Of a DNA stretch of 64,000 nt, positions 36,201 to 46,304 are shown piece by piece. Under the pieces are notes generated by a model. The model was given only the letters and a program-made list of their open reading frames with translations. It did not search any database and had not been told where the DNA came from. Numbering within the stretch: the first letter of the stretch is position 1; the number at the start of each line of letters is the position of its first letter. Both the position numbers and the translations under genes were made by a program. Source of the DNA: Siderastrea radians (taxonomy: Eukaryota; Cnidaria; Anthozoa; Scleractinia; Rhizangiidae); contig OZ024894.1 in NCBI GenBank assembly GCA_964017195.1, forward strand, positions 37,519,865 to 37,583,864, written 5' to 3'.

Positions 36201-37207
36201 AAGGCTTATTTTACGAAGTAATAGCATTGACTGAGCAAGCTTGAAAACGGATTTTTATTGTCCCAACAGCAAATCAATGAGGCTATAGGGTGCCCTTTTT
36301 ACCCAAGTGACACAATTCACTCTGCATTTGAAAATATTTTCTTTCCGTTGAATGCTAATAAATCGCAGTTCCTCACCAGACACTTCGAACTGGAATTCAA
36401 GTCACGCGTATAATACGTCATGGTTAATGAGTAACGCCAACAGTACTCGGCAACAGTACTCAGCAACATTTTCTGCTTTTTCTCGTTCTAGAATAGAAAG
36501 AATCCCAGTAAAAGTGGTTCAAATGTATCACTCCTATTAGAATAATAGTTTAATCAGGTTTTCCATATCAATGATGCTCGTTTTGGTCGACTTTAGCACA
36601 GTACTCGGCATATTTGCACTAAAATAAACAAGAGAGGGAATATTTACTTCTTGTCTATAGGTGAGTACTGTTGATAAAATTCGATAGCTAGGGATCATTC
36701 GAGACTTTTCAATCTCAGTAAGTTGAAGAAACTATTGTTAACATATTGCCATAGAAAACAAAAGTAAACCTGAATAACCCGTGTTGTTACGCCTGACAAT
36801 TTGTGTGAGTACTGTCGCTTTTTTAGCTGAGTACTGTTAACGCAGTGATAACATAAACGTGTATGTTTCAACGCTCATATAGCGTTCCTCTGTTAAATCA
36901 GACTGTTTGTGAAAATAGCAATATTGCCTGTCATTGAACAACGCTTTTTTATATCAGTAAGGAAACAGAACCCTATAAACGCATATTTTAGCTCGAAAAG
37001 AAAATATGAAAAGATGTCATAAATACCACTTCCTGTATCTTCAATTAATAGTCCGCAAAGTAATGCCGCATGTGATGATAAAATATACTAACTACCCAGG
37101 ACTATGGCTTGTTTGAGCTATTTCCGAAACGAGACTGTCTATTTCTACTAGTCAAAGCTTATATTCTAAGCGACAAACGCTCTCTCTTTCAAACTGGTCT
37201 ATAGACA

Positions 37208-37475
37208 ATTATGGCCATTAGACCTTGGGACACTTGGTAATATTTCAGTGAGAAGTAAGAAAATGTAATCTCCACTGTAAGTAAAAGTCTTTTACAGGTT
37301 TTATGACTATCTGTCCCCCTCCCCACCTCCCCAAACAATGTTGAAGATCAGTCACCAGTTTCAAATCCTAACTTCAACATTGTACAGGGGGGAGGGGGGC
37401 GAGGTAAGAGAATTTTTCAAATGACGCTAACGGGACGCCATTTGAGCAAAGTGTCCCAAGAATTATGGCCATAGT
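37208..37475. mobile_element. MITE at right end of array (copy 5)
   Basis: This copy follows the last monomer but is joined on its right to non-array DNA (tgtagctagtaaaag). It has small differences from the others (gggacgcc for gggaagcc). The array therefore ends exactly at a MITE boundary. Confidence 0.8.
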
Positions 37476-37490
37476 TGTAGCTAGTAAAAG

Positions 37491-37700
37491 TCTGCTCGCT
37501 GATGTGCGACGATACAGCGTGCGAATATGGAGCGTTGGTAGGGGGCGAGTGTGGCTTAAGTACCAAATACCCGAGCACAGAGTACGTGCGCATTGGAGAG
37601 TGCAACCGAACAACTGAGCGCCACTTTACAGACACCCTGCAAGCCAGTTTTGCTAACTGTGGCTTGAACACTGAAGCAGAGCTGATATTAGCCAGGGCAG
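37491..37700 (+). CDS. Possible exon of an unrecognised gene
   Basis: An open frame (SLMCDDTACEYGALVGG, YVRIGECNRTTERHF, LQASFANCGLNTEAEL) ends at a strong donor, GCAG|GTAAGT at 37701. A possible acceptor is ...taaaag just before it. There are five cysteines and a coding-like composition, but I recognise no family. It may be a fragment carried by the large element. Confidence 0.3.
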
Positions 37701-38619
37701 GTAAGTTTGAGACATATTTTATTTTTAATCCCACGTTAAGTTGTACTCTGGTGTTGTGTACGCGCGCGCTGAGTTGCACTGTTGTAGCCTTTTTTCTCAT
37801 AAGTTGATTTATCAATGACCGGGAGTCAAAAGCGCGGTACGCTTTTTTGCAAGCTAGAGCTCATGTATTACACTCTACATGCAATTTTCTTGCTCTAGCT
37901 CGGTCTGTTTTTTTTGGTATTTTACCACGTGATAAAGAAATCAGCAATTATAAAGCGCGCGCTTATTGGCTACGATGAGGGGATGTATTATGGAACACCC
38001 ATGCGCGAGTCAAAGTACTAAGGGACGGACCAGGGGGGAAGGTGCAGGTTTTTGCTCTTGTTTTGTTTTTTTCTTCTTCTTCTTCTTCTTTCCTGGGGTA
38101 GCGTTTGTGCTTGATTTTTTAAATGATTTTATGTGATTTTTTTTATCACTTTGTGTTCTTTTTGTCCTTGCACGAACTGTGTTCCTTGGAATTTAGGCTT
38201 GCACAATTTTTATTTTTGGATTTCTGCACTCCTCCCCTAAAATATCTAATTGCCAGTCCCTAGCAAAACTCGGCAAAGTGAGACTGAAAATATCCGCCAT
38301 ATGATTCAAGGAAAATCCGTCACCCGACCCGGTTTTATGCGTTGTTCTAAAATGCAAGTTCTGCACTATAGACAACGGAAAGCGTTTCAAGAATAAGGGG
38401 CCTATATTTGAGGGCAGGGGCTTATAAAATGGGGGAGGGCGCCTTATTTTGGAATTTTACCGTACTCTCATTAAGACAAGGAAGCCCGCGTATAAGAACA
38501 GTTTTGATAACATGCTCGGAGCCCCAGCGCTCTTTCCCAAGGAACCGGAAATAAAACTGAACGCTGGATCCTTGAGCATGTTTTGAAAATATCTCGTGTG
38601 ATATAACGTTTTTCGCTTA
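37701..38619. other. No gene seen
   Basis: This stretch has a CTT-repeat near 38072-38090 and poly-T tracts but no recognised gene. Confidence 0.3.
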
Positions 38620-38970
38620 AAATTAACCTTTATTTCCTTTTTCGGGCAAAAGTCAGATCTACATATAGAATTTCATAACATCAAATATAACGCGCGCGCG
38701 CACTATGGATGATTCTCTAGCAAAGCATTTTAAATGCCTGCTCCCCTCTGATAAGAACTGTGATAAAGATTTGATAAAAACTTTGTGATAAAAATTATGT
38801 GATAAAACTGTGACAAAAATTTGATAAAACTATGATAACTGTGATAAAAACTATGGTAAAAATTTACCTTTATTTCCTTTGTCGGGCAAAAGTCAGATCT
38901 ACACATAGAATTTCATAACATCAAATCTAACGCGCGCGCGCGCGCTATGGACGATTCTCTAGCAAAGCAA
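38620..38970 (+). repeat. ~100 bp direct duplication with CG dinucleotide runs
   Basis: 38624-38727 and 38868-38970 both contain ctttatttcctttt/cctttg, gggcaaaagtcagatc, atagaatttcataac, a (CG)5-7 run and gattctctagcaaagc. Between them are degenerate tgataaaaact repeats. No function is recognised. Confidence 0.65.
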
Positions 38971-39029
38971 TAATACCTGATCCCCTCTATGACAAAAACT
39001 GTCCCCTAGCTCACAAGGGAGGCGTTAAA

Positions 39030-40208
39030 ATGGATTTTACCATTGTCTGTGACGGCCCGGAATGCGCCCGCGGACATCAACTGCTCGGGAGGCAAGATCA
39101 TTATCACCCTTTCCACTACCCAACTCGTACGATTTTTCCTTCGTCGGGCAATGGATATCCTTTTGGGAATTGCCATTCATTATTGTTAGAATTATTGTTT
39201 CTTTTATTATCGTCTCTCCCAGGTGTATTTGAATTTAAGGACTCGAGCTTTCAAATGTCGATAAGCACCGCGACGATTTTGATATCGGATGGCGCTGCCG
39301 GCAAAAGTTATGTAAAGTTCCCCTGGCTCTCGCACCCTATCATGTCACCAAGAGAAGAAGGAAAGAAAGGACGCTTTCTTTTGCACAGTCCAAGATGATC
39401 TACAAGCATACGTCGATAATTGTGCCATTTGGTTCTCGTAAGTATAGTACTCTAAGTGATGATGGGATTTTTGCATGAAACTGTGATGAGACTACAATGT
39501 TTGGTCAGTGCTGCTTGCGACCTCTCAGAAAATACATCTTGCCGGACCAGGCAGTCCTTCTTAATGCAAAGAAGCTCGTGGAAGGAGACAGTGACCAGCC
39601 CACTCTCGCCGTCCAGGCTGAACAATGTGAGGCCGTCGAGTCACTACAGAAAGCCTGGGCCCCAAAAGGATCCAGGAAGGCAGCCAGCTTTACGGGAGAC
39701 CAGAGGAAATACCTGGAGGAAAAGTTTAGAATTAGCCAGGAGACGGGCCATAAAGCTGACCCCGAACAAGTTGCACGGGAAATGCGGTATGTGCGCAACG
39801 AAAGAGGCGAGCGCCGATTCAAGGTGGATGAGTGTCCTGACCGCGGGGCAGATCCAGAGCTTCTTCTCCAGACCAGCCGCCAATCTTCGCCATGCTGTCA
39901 CTCCAGAAGAAGACGACGAAGAAACGGATGCCAACAGCCGAGCGGCCGAAGAGGAGGAGGCTTTCTTAGATGCGCGCAACACCATCCTGGTGCAATGCGC
40001 ACCAGTGCACGCCATAGTCTACGACACGTGGAAGCTCTGTGCGATGAGCTCGTCCAACAAACTCAGTAAGCTGACGGTAGCCCAGCTACGGGAGATTTGC
40101 TCCCACTTCAACATGGAGGATGAACCCTCTGGGCACAGGAAGAAGCCCTATCTGGATTTTATTTTGAACCTTGTAGGTGCCTGCTCTTGCGCATCCTCGA
40201 ACCAGTAG
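39030..40208 (+). pseudogene. Frameshifted repetitive-family gene relic with SAP-like C-terminus
   Basis: From 39497 the frame reads AVESLQKAWAPKGSRK, FTGDQRKYLEEKFRIS, ETGHKADPEQVAREMR and GERRFKVDE. A one-base shift near 39832 moves the continuation LTAGQIQSFFSRPAANL to another frame, which then gives an acidic Glu-rich stretch, YDTWKLCAM, and NKLSKLTVAQLREICS...RKKPYLDFILNLV, like a SAP-type helix pair. I recall related proteins as a multicopy family in cnidarians and fish, function unknown to me. 39030-39398 upstream is open but unrecognised. The frameshift indicates a relic. Confidence 0.55.
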
Positions 40209-40439
40209 AACCAGCAGAACAAGTGTAACACGAACTCTTGACGGGAGCAAAAGCAGTTCGAGTTACCGCTTTGAGTCAGGGGTTAGTTGGTTTAACTTTC
40301 CTATAAAGACTACTTTGTACCCCTAAATTTTTGCGGGAGTTTAATTTTGCGAATGGGCGATGTTTTGTGTTTTGCGGGAACTAATTTTTGCGATTGGAAA
40401 ACACTGTTTTTTCTGACTGGGAATATATGTATATATATT

Positions 40440-40720
40440 CATTGATTCATTCAGCTTTGCAATGAAACGCTCCAGCACTTCGCAAGGTTTTGGCGCCTTT
40501 TTCGTTCAGTCATGTGATCGATTCTTGTTCCGCTTAAATTTCTTTTTTCATTTTTCCCTTTCTTTCTTGATTTTTTTTTATAGTGGTTAAGTTTTTAATA
40601 AAACAATTATTCTACTCGGGCTTGCTGGATATCGAATGATTATAACCAACTCGGCGCTACGCGCCTCGTTGGTTATCTATCATTCGATATCCAGCGCGCC
40701 CTCGTAGAATAATTGTTAAA
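40440..40720 (+). mobile_element. Helentron-like non-autonomous element, 3' end fragment
   Basis: It matches the hairpin end of the elements at 46305-47698 and 48117-49511 in opposite orientation: aatgaaacgctccagc, gttaagtttttaataaaac, then a ~110 bp hairpin beginning caattattctactcgg and ending cgtagaataattgtta. Confidence 0.6.
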
Positions 40721-40732
40721 CATATATATATA

Positions 40733-41458
40733 TTTATTATTCAACAAATTGTCACTATGCCCATATATGGAAAGGAAGCCCTCAATATCTGTCATCCGTA
40801 CATGACAGATATCCTGCGATATACGTAAATGACCATATTTGGAAGTGCACTGCAGATTTTCTTTCATTGCTTGTTTGGCGGCCATTTTGAAAAGCGAGGC
40901 AGTTTTAGCAGTGTTCTCCGTAAATTTTAACTCTCTGGAAGACACTTTCCACGATGAAATGCTCTCAAAAAGTCAACAAGTATTTGCTTCAGCTCACTTG
41001 GAATTTTGATAGTGAGAACTCAACCAAGAAAATGCTACTGCGAACGAAGCAGCACACTTGCTCACGGAAAGTTGTAAAGACTAAAGTTGAAAAGATTTTA
41101 ATTCACAGAAAGAGGACTTATTCTCGGTAAGGTAGCAATATTGTTTTTCCTCTGTCTTGTCATTTCCAAACATGAGTTTGTAAATAAGTCTTTTTAAGTG
41201 AACGGTAGTAAACTTCGATTTCTTGAAGTTCTGTTTTGATTTTTATTAAGCTTAAGTTTCTAGCTTTTAGCGTTTTCATCATAGAGCCGTAGTTTTTCTC
41301 GTTCTGAAAATGGTAGGCGTTGGGAATTTGTTGAATAATAAAACAATTATCCTGCTCAATCTTGCGGAATATCCCCTGATTTTAGCCAACTCGGCCTACG
41401 GCCTCGTCGGCTAAGTATCAGGTGATATTCCGCGCGATTTCGCAGGATAATTGTTAAA
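40733..41458 (+). mobile_element. Helentron-like non-autonomous element, second family
   Basis: The body is bounded by inverted ttattattcaacaaatt (40734) and aatttgttgaataataa (41325-41341). A ~110 bp terminal hairpin follows at once (acaattatcctgctc ... gcaggataattgt, with inner ccaactcgg/ctcgtcggc). Subterminal inverted repeats plus a one-sided 3' hairpin is the layout reported for Helentron-type elements; this assignment is inference. Confidence 0.5.
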
Positions 41459-41461
41459 TAT

Positions 41462-41616
41462 ATACACCCGTTTTCAAAAACATTGCAACTTGAAAAATAT
41501 ATCTACATATATACATCTTTTGTCTTCACAACGCGAAAACAAAAGAATAAATATGAAAACAAAAGGTATATATATATGTCTATATATTTTTCAAGTTGCA
41601 ATGTTTTTGGAAACGG

Positions 41617-41622
<6 letters not shown>
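41462..41622. mobile_element. Palindromic MITE, second copy
   Basis: It is nearly identical to 14293-14456: cccgttttcaaaaacattg and caatgtttttggaaacggg form the outer arms. It is again followed by (TA)n and the PLE end. Confidence 0.65.
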
Positions 41623-41676
<54 letters not shown>

Positions 41677-42064
41677 TTCTCACAAGCATCCATTCTTGTA
41701 GTCTCTCATAACGATCATATAAATTTAACACAAATGAAGACAAACTCTAACTTTTTTTGTTTAACACCTATATTTCGAGTACATTCAGTACTCTTCTTTA
41801 GGGTGACTAAAAACCGTTACAAGAATCGTATTACAATATTCAAACTGTACATTTCAAAATTGCGCTACTAAGGACACGCGTCTTAAACGATTTTTATCGC
41901 GCGCGTACACCCGCACGTGACTTCTTGTATTGTGCGTAAAATCCGTCATTGTCGTTGAGGCCATGGGGCGCCAAGGTCGCCAGTTTGTAAATCCAGTGAT
42001 TTTCTCTTTCTCGTAATTCTTTTTCTCCTTTGACATGGTCTATCAGCTGTATTTGCATGTCTTC

Positions 42065-42370
42065 TCAACCTCTGTGCCCGTCACTATTGAAATGTCTGTA
42101 TATGAGGTCATCTTTCCCTTTTTGATTTAAACTTAAATTAACATGAGCATTGACCCTGCTTTTATGATTATTAAATCGGGTTCTAAATCTAGTCGTAGTA
42201 GATCCTACATATTGCACTTTGCACTTAGTACAATTGATCAGGTAGATTACGTTACTACAGTTGCAATCTAAGTTATAATTAATTTTAAATTCTTTGCCAT
42301 TCTCATTGCTACAAAAGGTGTCACCTAGACATAAAAAATTACATATATTTGACAGTTTTTTGAAGTACAT
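42065..42370 (-). pseudogene. PLE GIY-YIG endonuclease, out of frame with RT
   Basis: The frame reads SNICNFLCLGDTFCS, EFKINYNLDCNCSN, VIYLINCTKCKVQYVG and FRTRFNNHKSRVNAH, covering the GIY (IYLI) and YIG (YVG) segments and the catalytic Arg. A stop follows HFNSDGHRG at 42065-42067. Beyond the stop the conserved tail (IQLIDHVKGEKELRE, NHWIYKLATL) can still be read at 41930-42060. The frameshift before and the stop within are both shared with the inverted copy at 45.6-45.9 kb. Confidence 0.8.
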
Positions 42371-44391
42371 TTCAATGTTCCATTGATCTTCTCTTTCGGG
42401 GCGTTCGTAAAACGAGCACGAACCAGGTATTGAGCTAAGCTCTTTGACTTCCTATACGCCACCATTGGTACTTGTGGAATGGCTTCTTTACACCTCGTGG
42501 ATGAATGTAAAACTGGATGTAGCTTTTGAAGTAGACCTCCAATATGCGGGAGGCCAGGATGGTAGGTTACCACAAACGGAACCCGAGTGTTTTCTTTTCT
42601 CGGTCTTTCTGCTAAAACTTCATCTCTCGACGTTCTCCTTGCTCGATCTATTTGTTCTTCCACATACTTCTTCTTGTATCCCCTCTCTTCTAAAAACTTG
42701 CATAAATCACTAGCTCGTTTCTCAAAGAACGAGTTCCTTGAACAGATTCGTCTTAATCTCAACGCTTGCGCAAAAGGGATCCCTTTCTTGCAAGCGTTTG
42801 GGTGACACGATGTTTTGTGGAGGTATTGATGACTATCTGTTGGCTTTATGAAGACATCAGTCTCGAGTTTCCCAGAATCATTGATCACTTTCACATCCAA
42901 GAATTCTATTTCACTACACGACCATTTTGATGTAAACTTTATTGTTCTATGTGCATTGTTGAGGTACTCGATGAAGCTTTTAAGACTGTCTTCCCCCTCC
43001 GTCCAAATAATGAAAATGTCATCAATGAAACGCCACCATGTGTGAGGTTTAATTTCTGCTTGTGAAATTAATTGTCTCTCTAGTCTATCCATGAATATAT
43101 TGGCATACGATGGAGCCATGCGAGTTCCTATCGCTGTTCCCAACTTCTGCACATAGTGCTTGTTATCAAATTCAAAATTATTATTTTTAAGAACGAGCTC
43201 TGTAAAATCAACAATGTCCTGTTTGAGACCACTGTTCTCCGATCGATCTGAATGATGAGTATTAGAAAGTCCCAGGGCCTCTCGGACCGCCTGTAACCCC
43301 TCGTCGTGCGGAATGTGCGGATACAGACCAACAACATCTATTGTACATAAAATAGCTCCATCAGGCAATGTTCCTACGTTCTTCAATTTGCGTAAAAAGT
43401 CATTGGTATCTTTTATATAAGACGCTATATTTGGTACCAATGGTCGCAAGTGGTGGTCTACATATTGTGAAATCTTCTCTGTAGGTGTATTACAACCTGA
43501 TATCACTGGTCGTCCGGGACATCCTTCCTTGTGAATTTTTGGAAGTAAGTAAAATCTTCCTGCTCTCTCTTCCCCTGAAGCCATAAGATATTGCTGCGTT
43601 TCCTTGTCAATGTTGCCCTGGTGATATGATTTCTGAATCCGTTCATTAATCTTTTTTATCATGTCTTTAGTTGGGTCTTTCACTAACGGTTGGTATACCT
43701 CCTTATCATCAAGTTGTCTCATCGCTTCCCTTAAGTAGGCTTCTTTATCCATTACAACAACCACAGACCCCTTATCCGCTTGCTTAATGATTATGTCATC
43801 ATAACGACGTAAATTTTCAAGTGCTGTTTGTTCATCTTTGGAAAGATTTCTCTGATAAGCCGTATCAAAATCATGCGACAACAATTCTTTTTCAAGGGAT
43901 TCAACGTAAGCCTCAATTGCTAATTCTCTATTCCTGTCAGGGATCCAACCAGATTTTTTCCTAAACACTGGGATTTCAGAAAAATCTCCTCCTACATCGT
44001 CGTCTTTGTGAAAGTATTCTTTTAATCGGATGCGTCTAATGTAATCCTTAATGTCTTTCCGCAGCGCATAAAGATCAACCTTCAGTCCTTTTGACAAAAG
44101 TGACACTTCTGGTTCACTTAACACTCTTCGGGAAAGATTCACAACATTTTTAAACGCACTCGCAAAGTTACTCTGTTCTCTCATACCCTCGGGCTCTCCT
44201 GATATATCTTCCGTTCTTCGACTTTCCGTTTCCATACTTCCTATTTCTGATGTTTCTGCACGTGAACGACTTCCCTCTCTATAACAATCTACTGACGGGA
44301 GCACTCTGTCCCCCTTGCATTCTTTTACTAGAGAATCAATGTCACTACTATTTACTTTCGTCAAATCAACTAAAAAGAAGTGGACAATCAA
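42325..44391 (-). CDS. PLE reverse transcriptase
   Basis: An open frame of 688 codons encodes a complete PLE-type reverse transcriptase. It has ADKGSVVVVMDKEAY, RFYLLPKIHKEGCPG and RPVISGCNTPTEKIS, motif A TIDVVGLYPHIPH, motif B LGTAIGTRMAPSYAN, motif C WWRFIDDIFIIW, then IEFLDVKV and the thumb region TYHPGLPHIGGLL. The catalytic Asp residues of motifs A and C are present. The frame runs out at IYVIFYV because of a 2-base insertion in an AT run near 42348; the endonuclease continues in another frame. PLE RTs copy the element RNA at a nicked target. The element is unlikely to be autonomous in this state. Confidence 0.85.
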   Translation of the reverse strand: MIVHFFLVDLTKVNSSDIDSLVKECKGDRVLPSVDCYREGSRSRAETSEIGSMETESRRTEDISGEPEGMREQSNFASAFKNVVNLSRRVLSEPEVSLLSKGLKVDLYALRKDIKDYIRRIRLKEYFHKDDDVGGDFSEIPVFRKKSGWIPDRNRELAIEAYVESLEKELLSHDFDTAYQRNLSKDEQTALENLRRYDDIIIKQADKGSVVVVMDKEAYLREAMRQLDDKEVYQPLVKDPTKDMIKKINERIQKSYHQGNIDKETQQYLMASGEERAGRFYLLPKIHKEGCPGRPVISGCNTPTEKISQYVDHHLRPLVPNIASYIKDTNDFLRKLKNVGTLPDGAILCTIDVVGLYPHIPHDEGLQAVREALGLSNTHHSDRSENSGLKQDIVDFTELVLKNNNFEFDNKHYVQKLGTAIGTRMAPSYANIFMDRLERQLISQAEIKPHTWWRFIDDIFIIWTEGEDSLKSFIEYLNNAHRTIKFTSKWSCSEIEFLDVKVINDSGKLETDVFIKPTDSHQYLHKTSCHPNACKKGIPFAQALRLRRICSRNSFFEKRASDLCKFLEERGYKKKYVEEQIDRARRTSRDEVLAERPRKENTRVPFVVTYHPGLPHIGGLLQKLHPVLHSSTRCKEAIPQVPMVAYRKSKSLAQYLVRARFTNAPKEKINGTLKCTSKNCQIYVIFYV

Positions 44392-45115
44392 CGGGAAGGG
44401 GATTTACTCCGGCATTATTCTCATCCAGCTCTAAATCTTTAATTTCTACTTGCATAGGTCTTCTTGATTCATCTCCATCGGTAACTTGTTGTCTAATATT
44501 TGAAATAAACTCTCCAATCTGGACCTCTAGGTTTTGATCCCCTATTGTTTCGTTCACGACGTCATTTGGCGTAAAATTACCTTCAAAGGTCAGGTCACTC
44601 GTCTCACCGTTTCCTTCCATGAGATTATTTAATTTCTTAGTTCTTTTGTTCGTTAAACCCTCTTTGAATTTAGAACTAACCTCCAAAGCCTTAGTGATCA
44701 TTTGCTGTGCCGTTGGATGACCATATTTAGCTGTGATAACTTCTTCCATGTTCAAAATTTCTTCAGCAATCATTTCTTTTACCTTGTGTGTTTCCACTAC
44801 TAAAAGCTCTTGTATACGATAAGATGCGTCCATTAAAACAGCTTTCCAATTTCTATCAAATTCTTCTGTTACGCTTTCAATGTTAGGATGTTTCTTGATC
44901 TTCAAACCAGTGGCAATGACACTGTGTTCTTGACAATTTTTCAGGAATAAATTGTGATGTTCGTACCTGGTGCGCTTCTTGTACAGATTCAACAATTTGA
45001 AAAAATAATACGATTCTGACCTCTCCATCGATGCAATTAAATATAAACTTCTCACAAGCATCCATTCTTGTAGTCTCTCATAACGATCATATAAATTTAA
45101 CACAAATGAAGACAA
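44366..45115 (-). pseudogene. PLE N-terminal coding part
   Basis: The open frame of about 249 codons starts MSSFVLNLYDRYERLQ within the terminal repeat. It encodes a charged, helix-rich region (NWKAVLMDASYRIQEL, EEILNMEEVITAKY) without known domain. It ends in PLPVDCPLLFS just as the RT frame opens in another register (VHFFLVDLTKVNSSD) near 44391. A single-base lesion therefore probably separates two parts of one original protein. Confidence 0.6.
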
Positions 45116-45128
45116 ACTCTAACTTTTT

Positions 45129-46107
45129 TTGTTTCAATACCTCCACAAAACATCGTGTCACCCAAACACTTGCAAGAAAGGGATCCCTTTTGCGCAAGCG
45201 TTGAGATTAAGACGAATCTGTTCAAGGAACTCGTTCTTTGAGAAACGAGCTAGTGATTTATGCAAGTTTTTAGAAGAGAGGGGATACAAGAAGAAGTATG
45301 TGGAAGAACAAATAGATCGAGCAAGGAGAACGTCGAGAGATGAAGTTTTAGCAGAAAGACCGAGAAAAGAAAACACTCGGGTTCCGTTTGTGGTAACCTA
45401 CCATCCTGGCCTCCCGCATATTGGAGGTCTACTTCAAAAGCTACATCCAGTTTTACATTCATCCACGAGGTGTAAAGAAGCCATTCCACAAGTACCAATG
45501 GTGGCGTATAGGAAGCCAAAGAGCTTAGCTCAATACCTGGTTCGTGCTCGTTTTACGAACGCCCCAAAAGAGAAGATCAATGGAACATTGAAATGTACTT
45601 CAAAAAACTGTCAAATATATGTAATTTTTTAAGTCTAGGTGACGCGTTTTGTAGCAATGAGAATGGCAAAGAATTTAAAATTAATTATAACTTAGATTGC
45701 AACTGTAGTAACGTAATCTACCTGATCAATTGTACTAAGTGCAAAGTGCAATATGTAGGATCTACTACGACTAGATTTAGAACCCGATTTAATAATCATA
45801 AAAGCAGGGTCAATGCTCATGTTAATTTAAGTTTAAATCAAAAAGGGAAAGATGACCTCATATACAGACATTTCAATAGTGACGGGCACAGAGGTTGAGA
45901 AGACATGCAAATACAGCTGATAGACCATGTCAAAGGAGAAAAAGAATTACGAGAAAGAGAAAATCACTGGATTTACAAACTGGCGACCTTGGCGCCCCAT
46001 GGCCCCAACGACAATGACGGATTTTACGCACAAAACAAGAAGTCACGTGCGGGTGTACGCGCGCGATAAAAATCGTTTAAGACGCGTGTCCTTAGTAGCG
46101 CAATTTT
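45129..46107 (+). pseudogene. PLE RT thumb and GIY-YIG (inverted copy)
   Basis: The frame ends at 45632 after KNCQIYVIF. It then shifts to NICNFLSLGDAFCS, VIYLINCTKCKVQYVG, FRTRFNNHKSRV and stops after DGHRG near 45898. A last frame gives FTNWRPWRPMAPT, which is an off-register reading of the conserved C-terminus HWIYKLATLAPHG. The lesions are the same as in the minus-strand copy. Confidence 0.75.
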
Positions 46108-46154
46108 GAAATGTACAGTTTGAATATTGTAATACGATTCTTGTAACGGTTTTT

Positions 46155-46200
46155 AGTCACCCTGAAGAAGAGTACTGAATGTACTCGAAATATAGGTGTT
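46155..46200 (+). ncRNA. Hammerhead-like motif at PLE 3' end
   Basis: The core is CTGAAGA (consensus CUGANGA), one extra A, stem II GAGTAC-TGAAT-GTACTC, then GAAA, a nearly absent stem III (TATA) and flanking CACC/GGTG as stem I. The homologous site at 15620-15665 changes two stem II pairs in a compensating way. The minus-strand copy near 41772-41815 has a core change (CTAAAGA). Stem III is shorter than in well-studied hammerheads, so activity may depend on dimer formation. Confidence 0.45.
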
Positions 46201-46304
46201 AAACAAAAAAAGTTAGAGTTTGTCTTCATTTGTGTTAAATTTATATGATCGTTATGAGAGACTACAAGAATGGATGCTTGTGAGAAGTATATATATATAT
46301 ATAT

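Larger units (their letters stand above)
21670..37475 (+). repeat. Higher-order tandem array: 11 monomers of ~1,314 bp and 5 MITEs
   Basis: Monomers begin with tgtccgaatgagatcg and end with ggtctatagaca. They start at 21670, 22984, 24566, 25880, 27465, 28779, 30364, 31678, 33263, 34577 and 35894. Every second monomer is followed by a 268 bp MITE, giving a 2,899 bp higher-order unit (1,314 + 1,317 + 268) repeated almost perfectly; only the first two and last two monomers break the order. Alternate monomers carry a 3-base insertion (aacatt). Open frames of 101-104 and 62 codons recur but are probably not genes, since non-coding parts are equally conserved. Confidence 0.92.
41684..45133 (-). mobile_element. 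Long PLE copy, minus strand, with terminal direct repeats
   Basis: The same ~80 bp segment (cacaagcatccattcttg, ctctcataacgatcat, atgaagacaaactcta) occurs at 41688-41765 and 45051-45133 in the same orientation, as expected for PLE terminal repeats (pLTRs). At the 5' end this segment encodes the start of the reading frame. A partial copy in inverse orientation is joined at 45125. Confidence 0.85.
45125..46290 (+). mobile_element. Inverted partial PLE copy
   Basis: It starts abruptly within the RT thumb (YLHKTSCHPNTCKKG) next to the 5' terminal repeat of the minus-strand PLE. It runs through the endonuclease and 3' UTR to the terminal segment (tagagtttgtcttcat, ggatgcttgtgagaag) at 46290. It is about 98-99 percent identical to 41684-42830. 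Confidence 0.85.

Noticed and set aside
21670..37475. CRISPR-like or viral repeat array
   Set aside because: Monomers are 1.3 kb, without spacers or cas-like genes. It is a satellite-type higher-order repeat.
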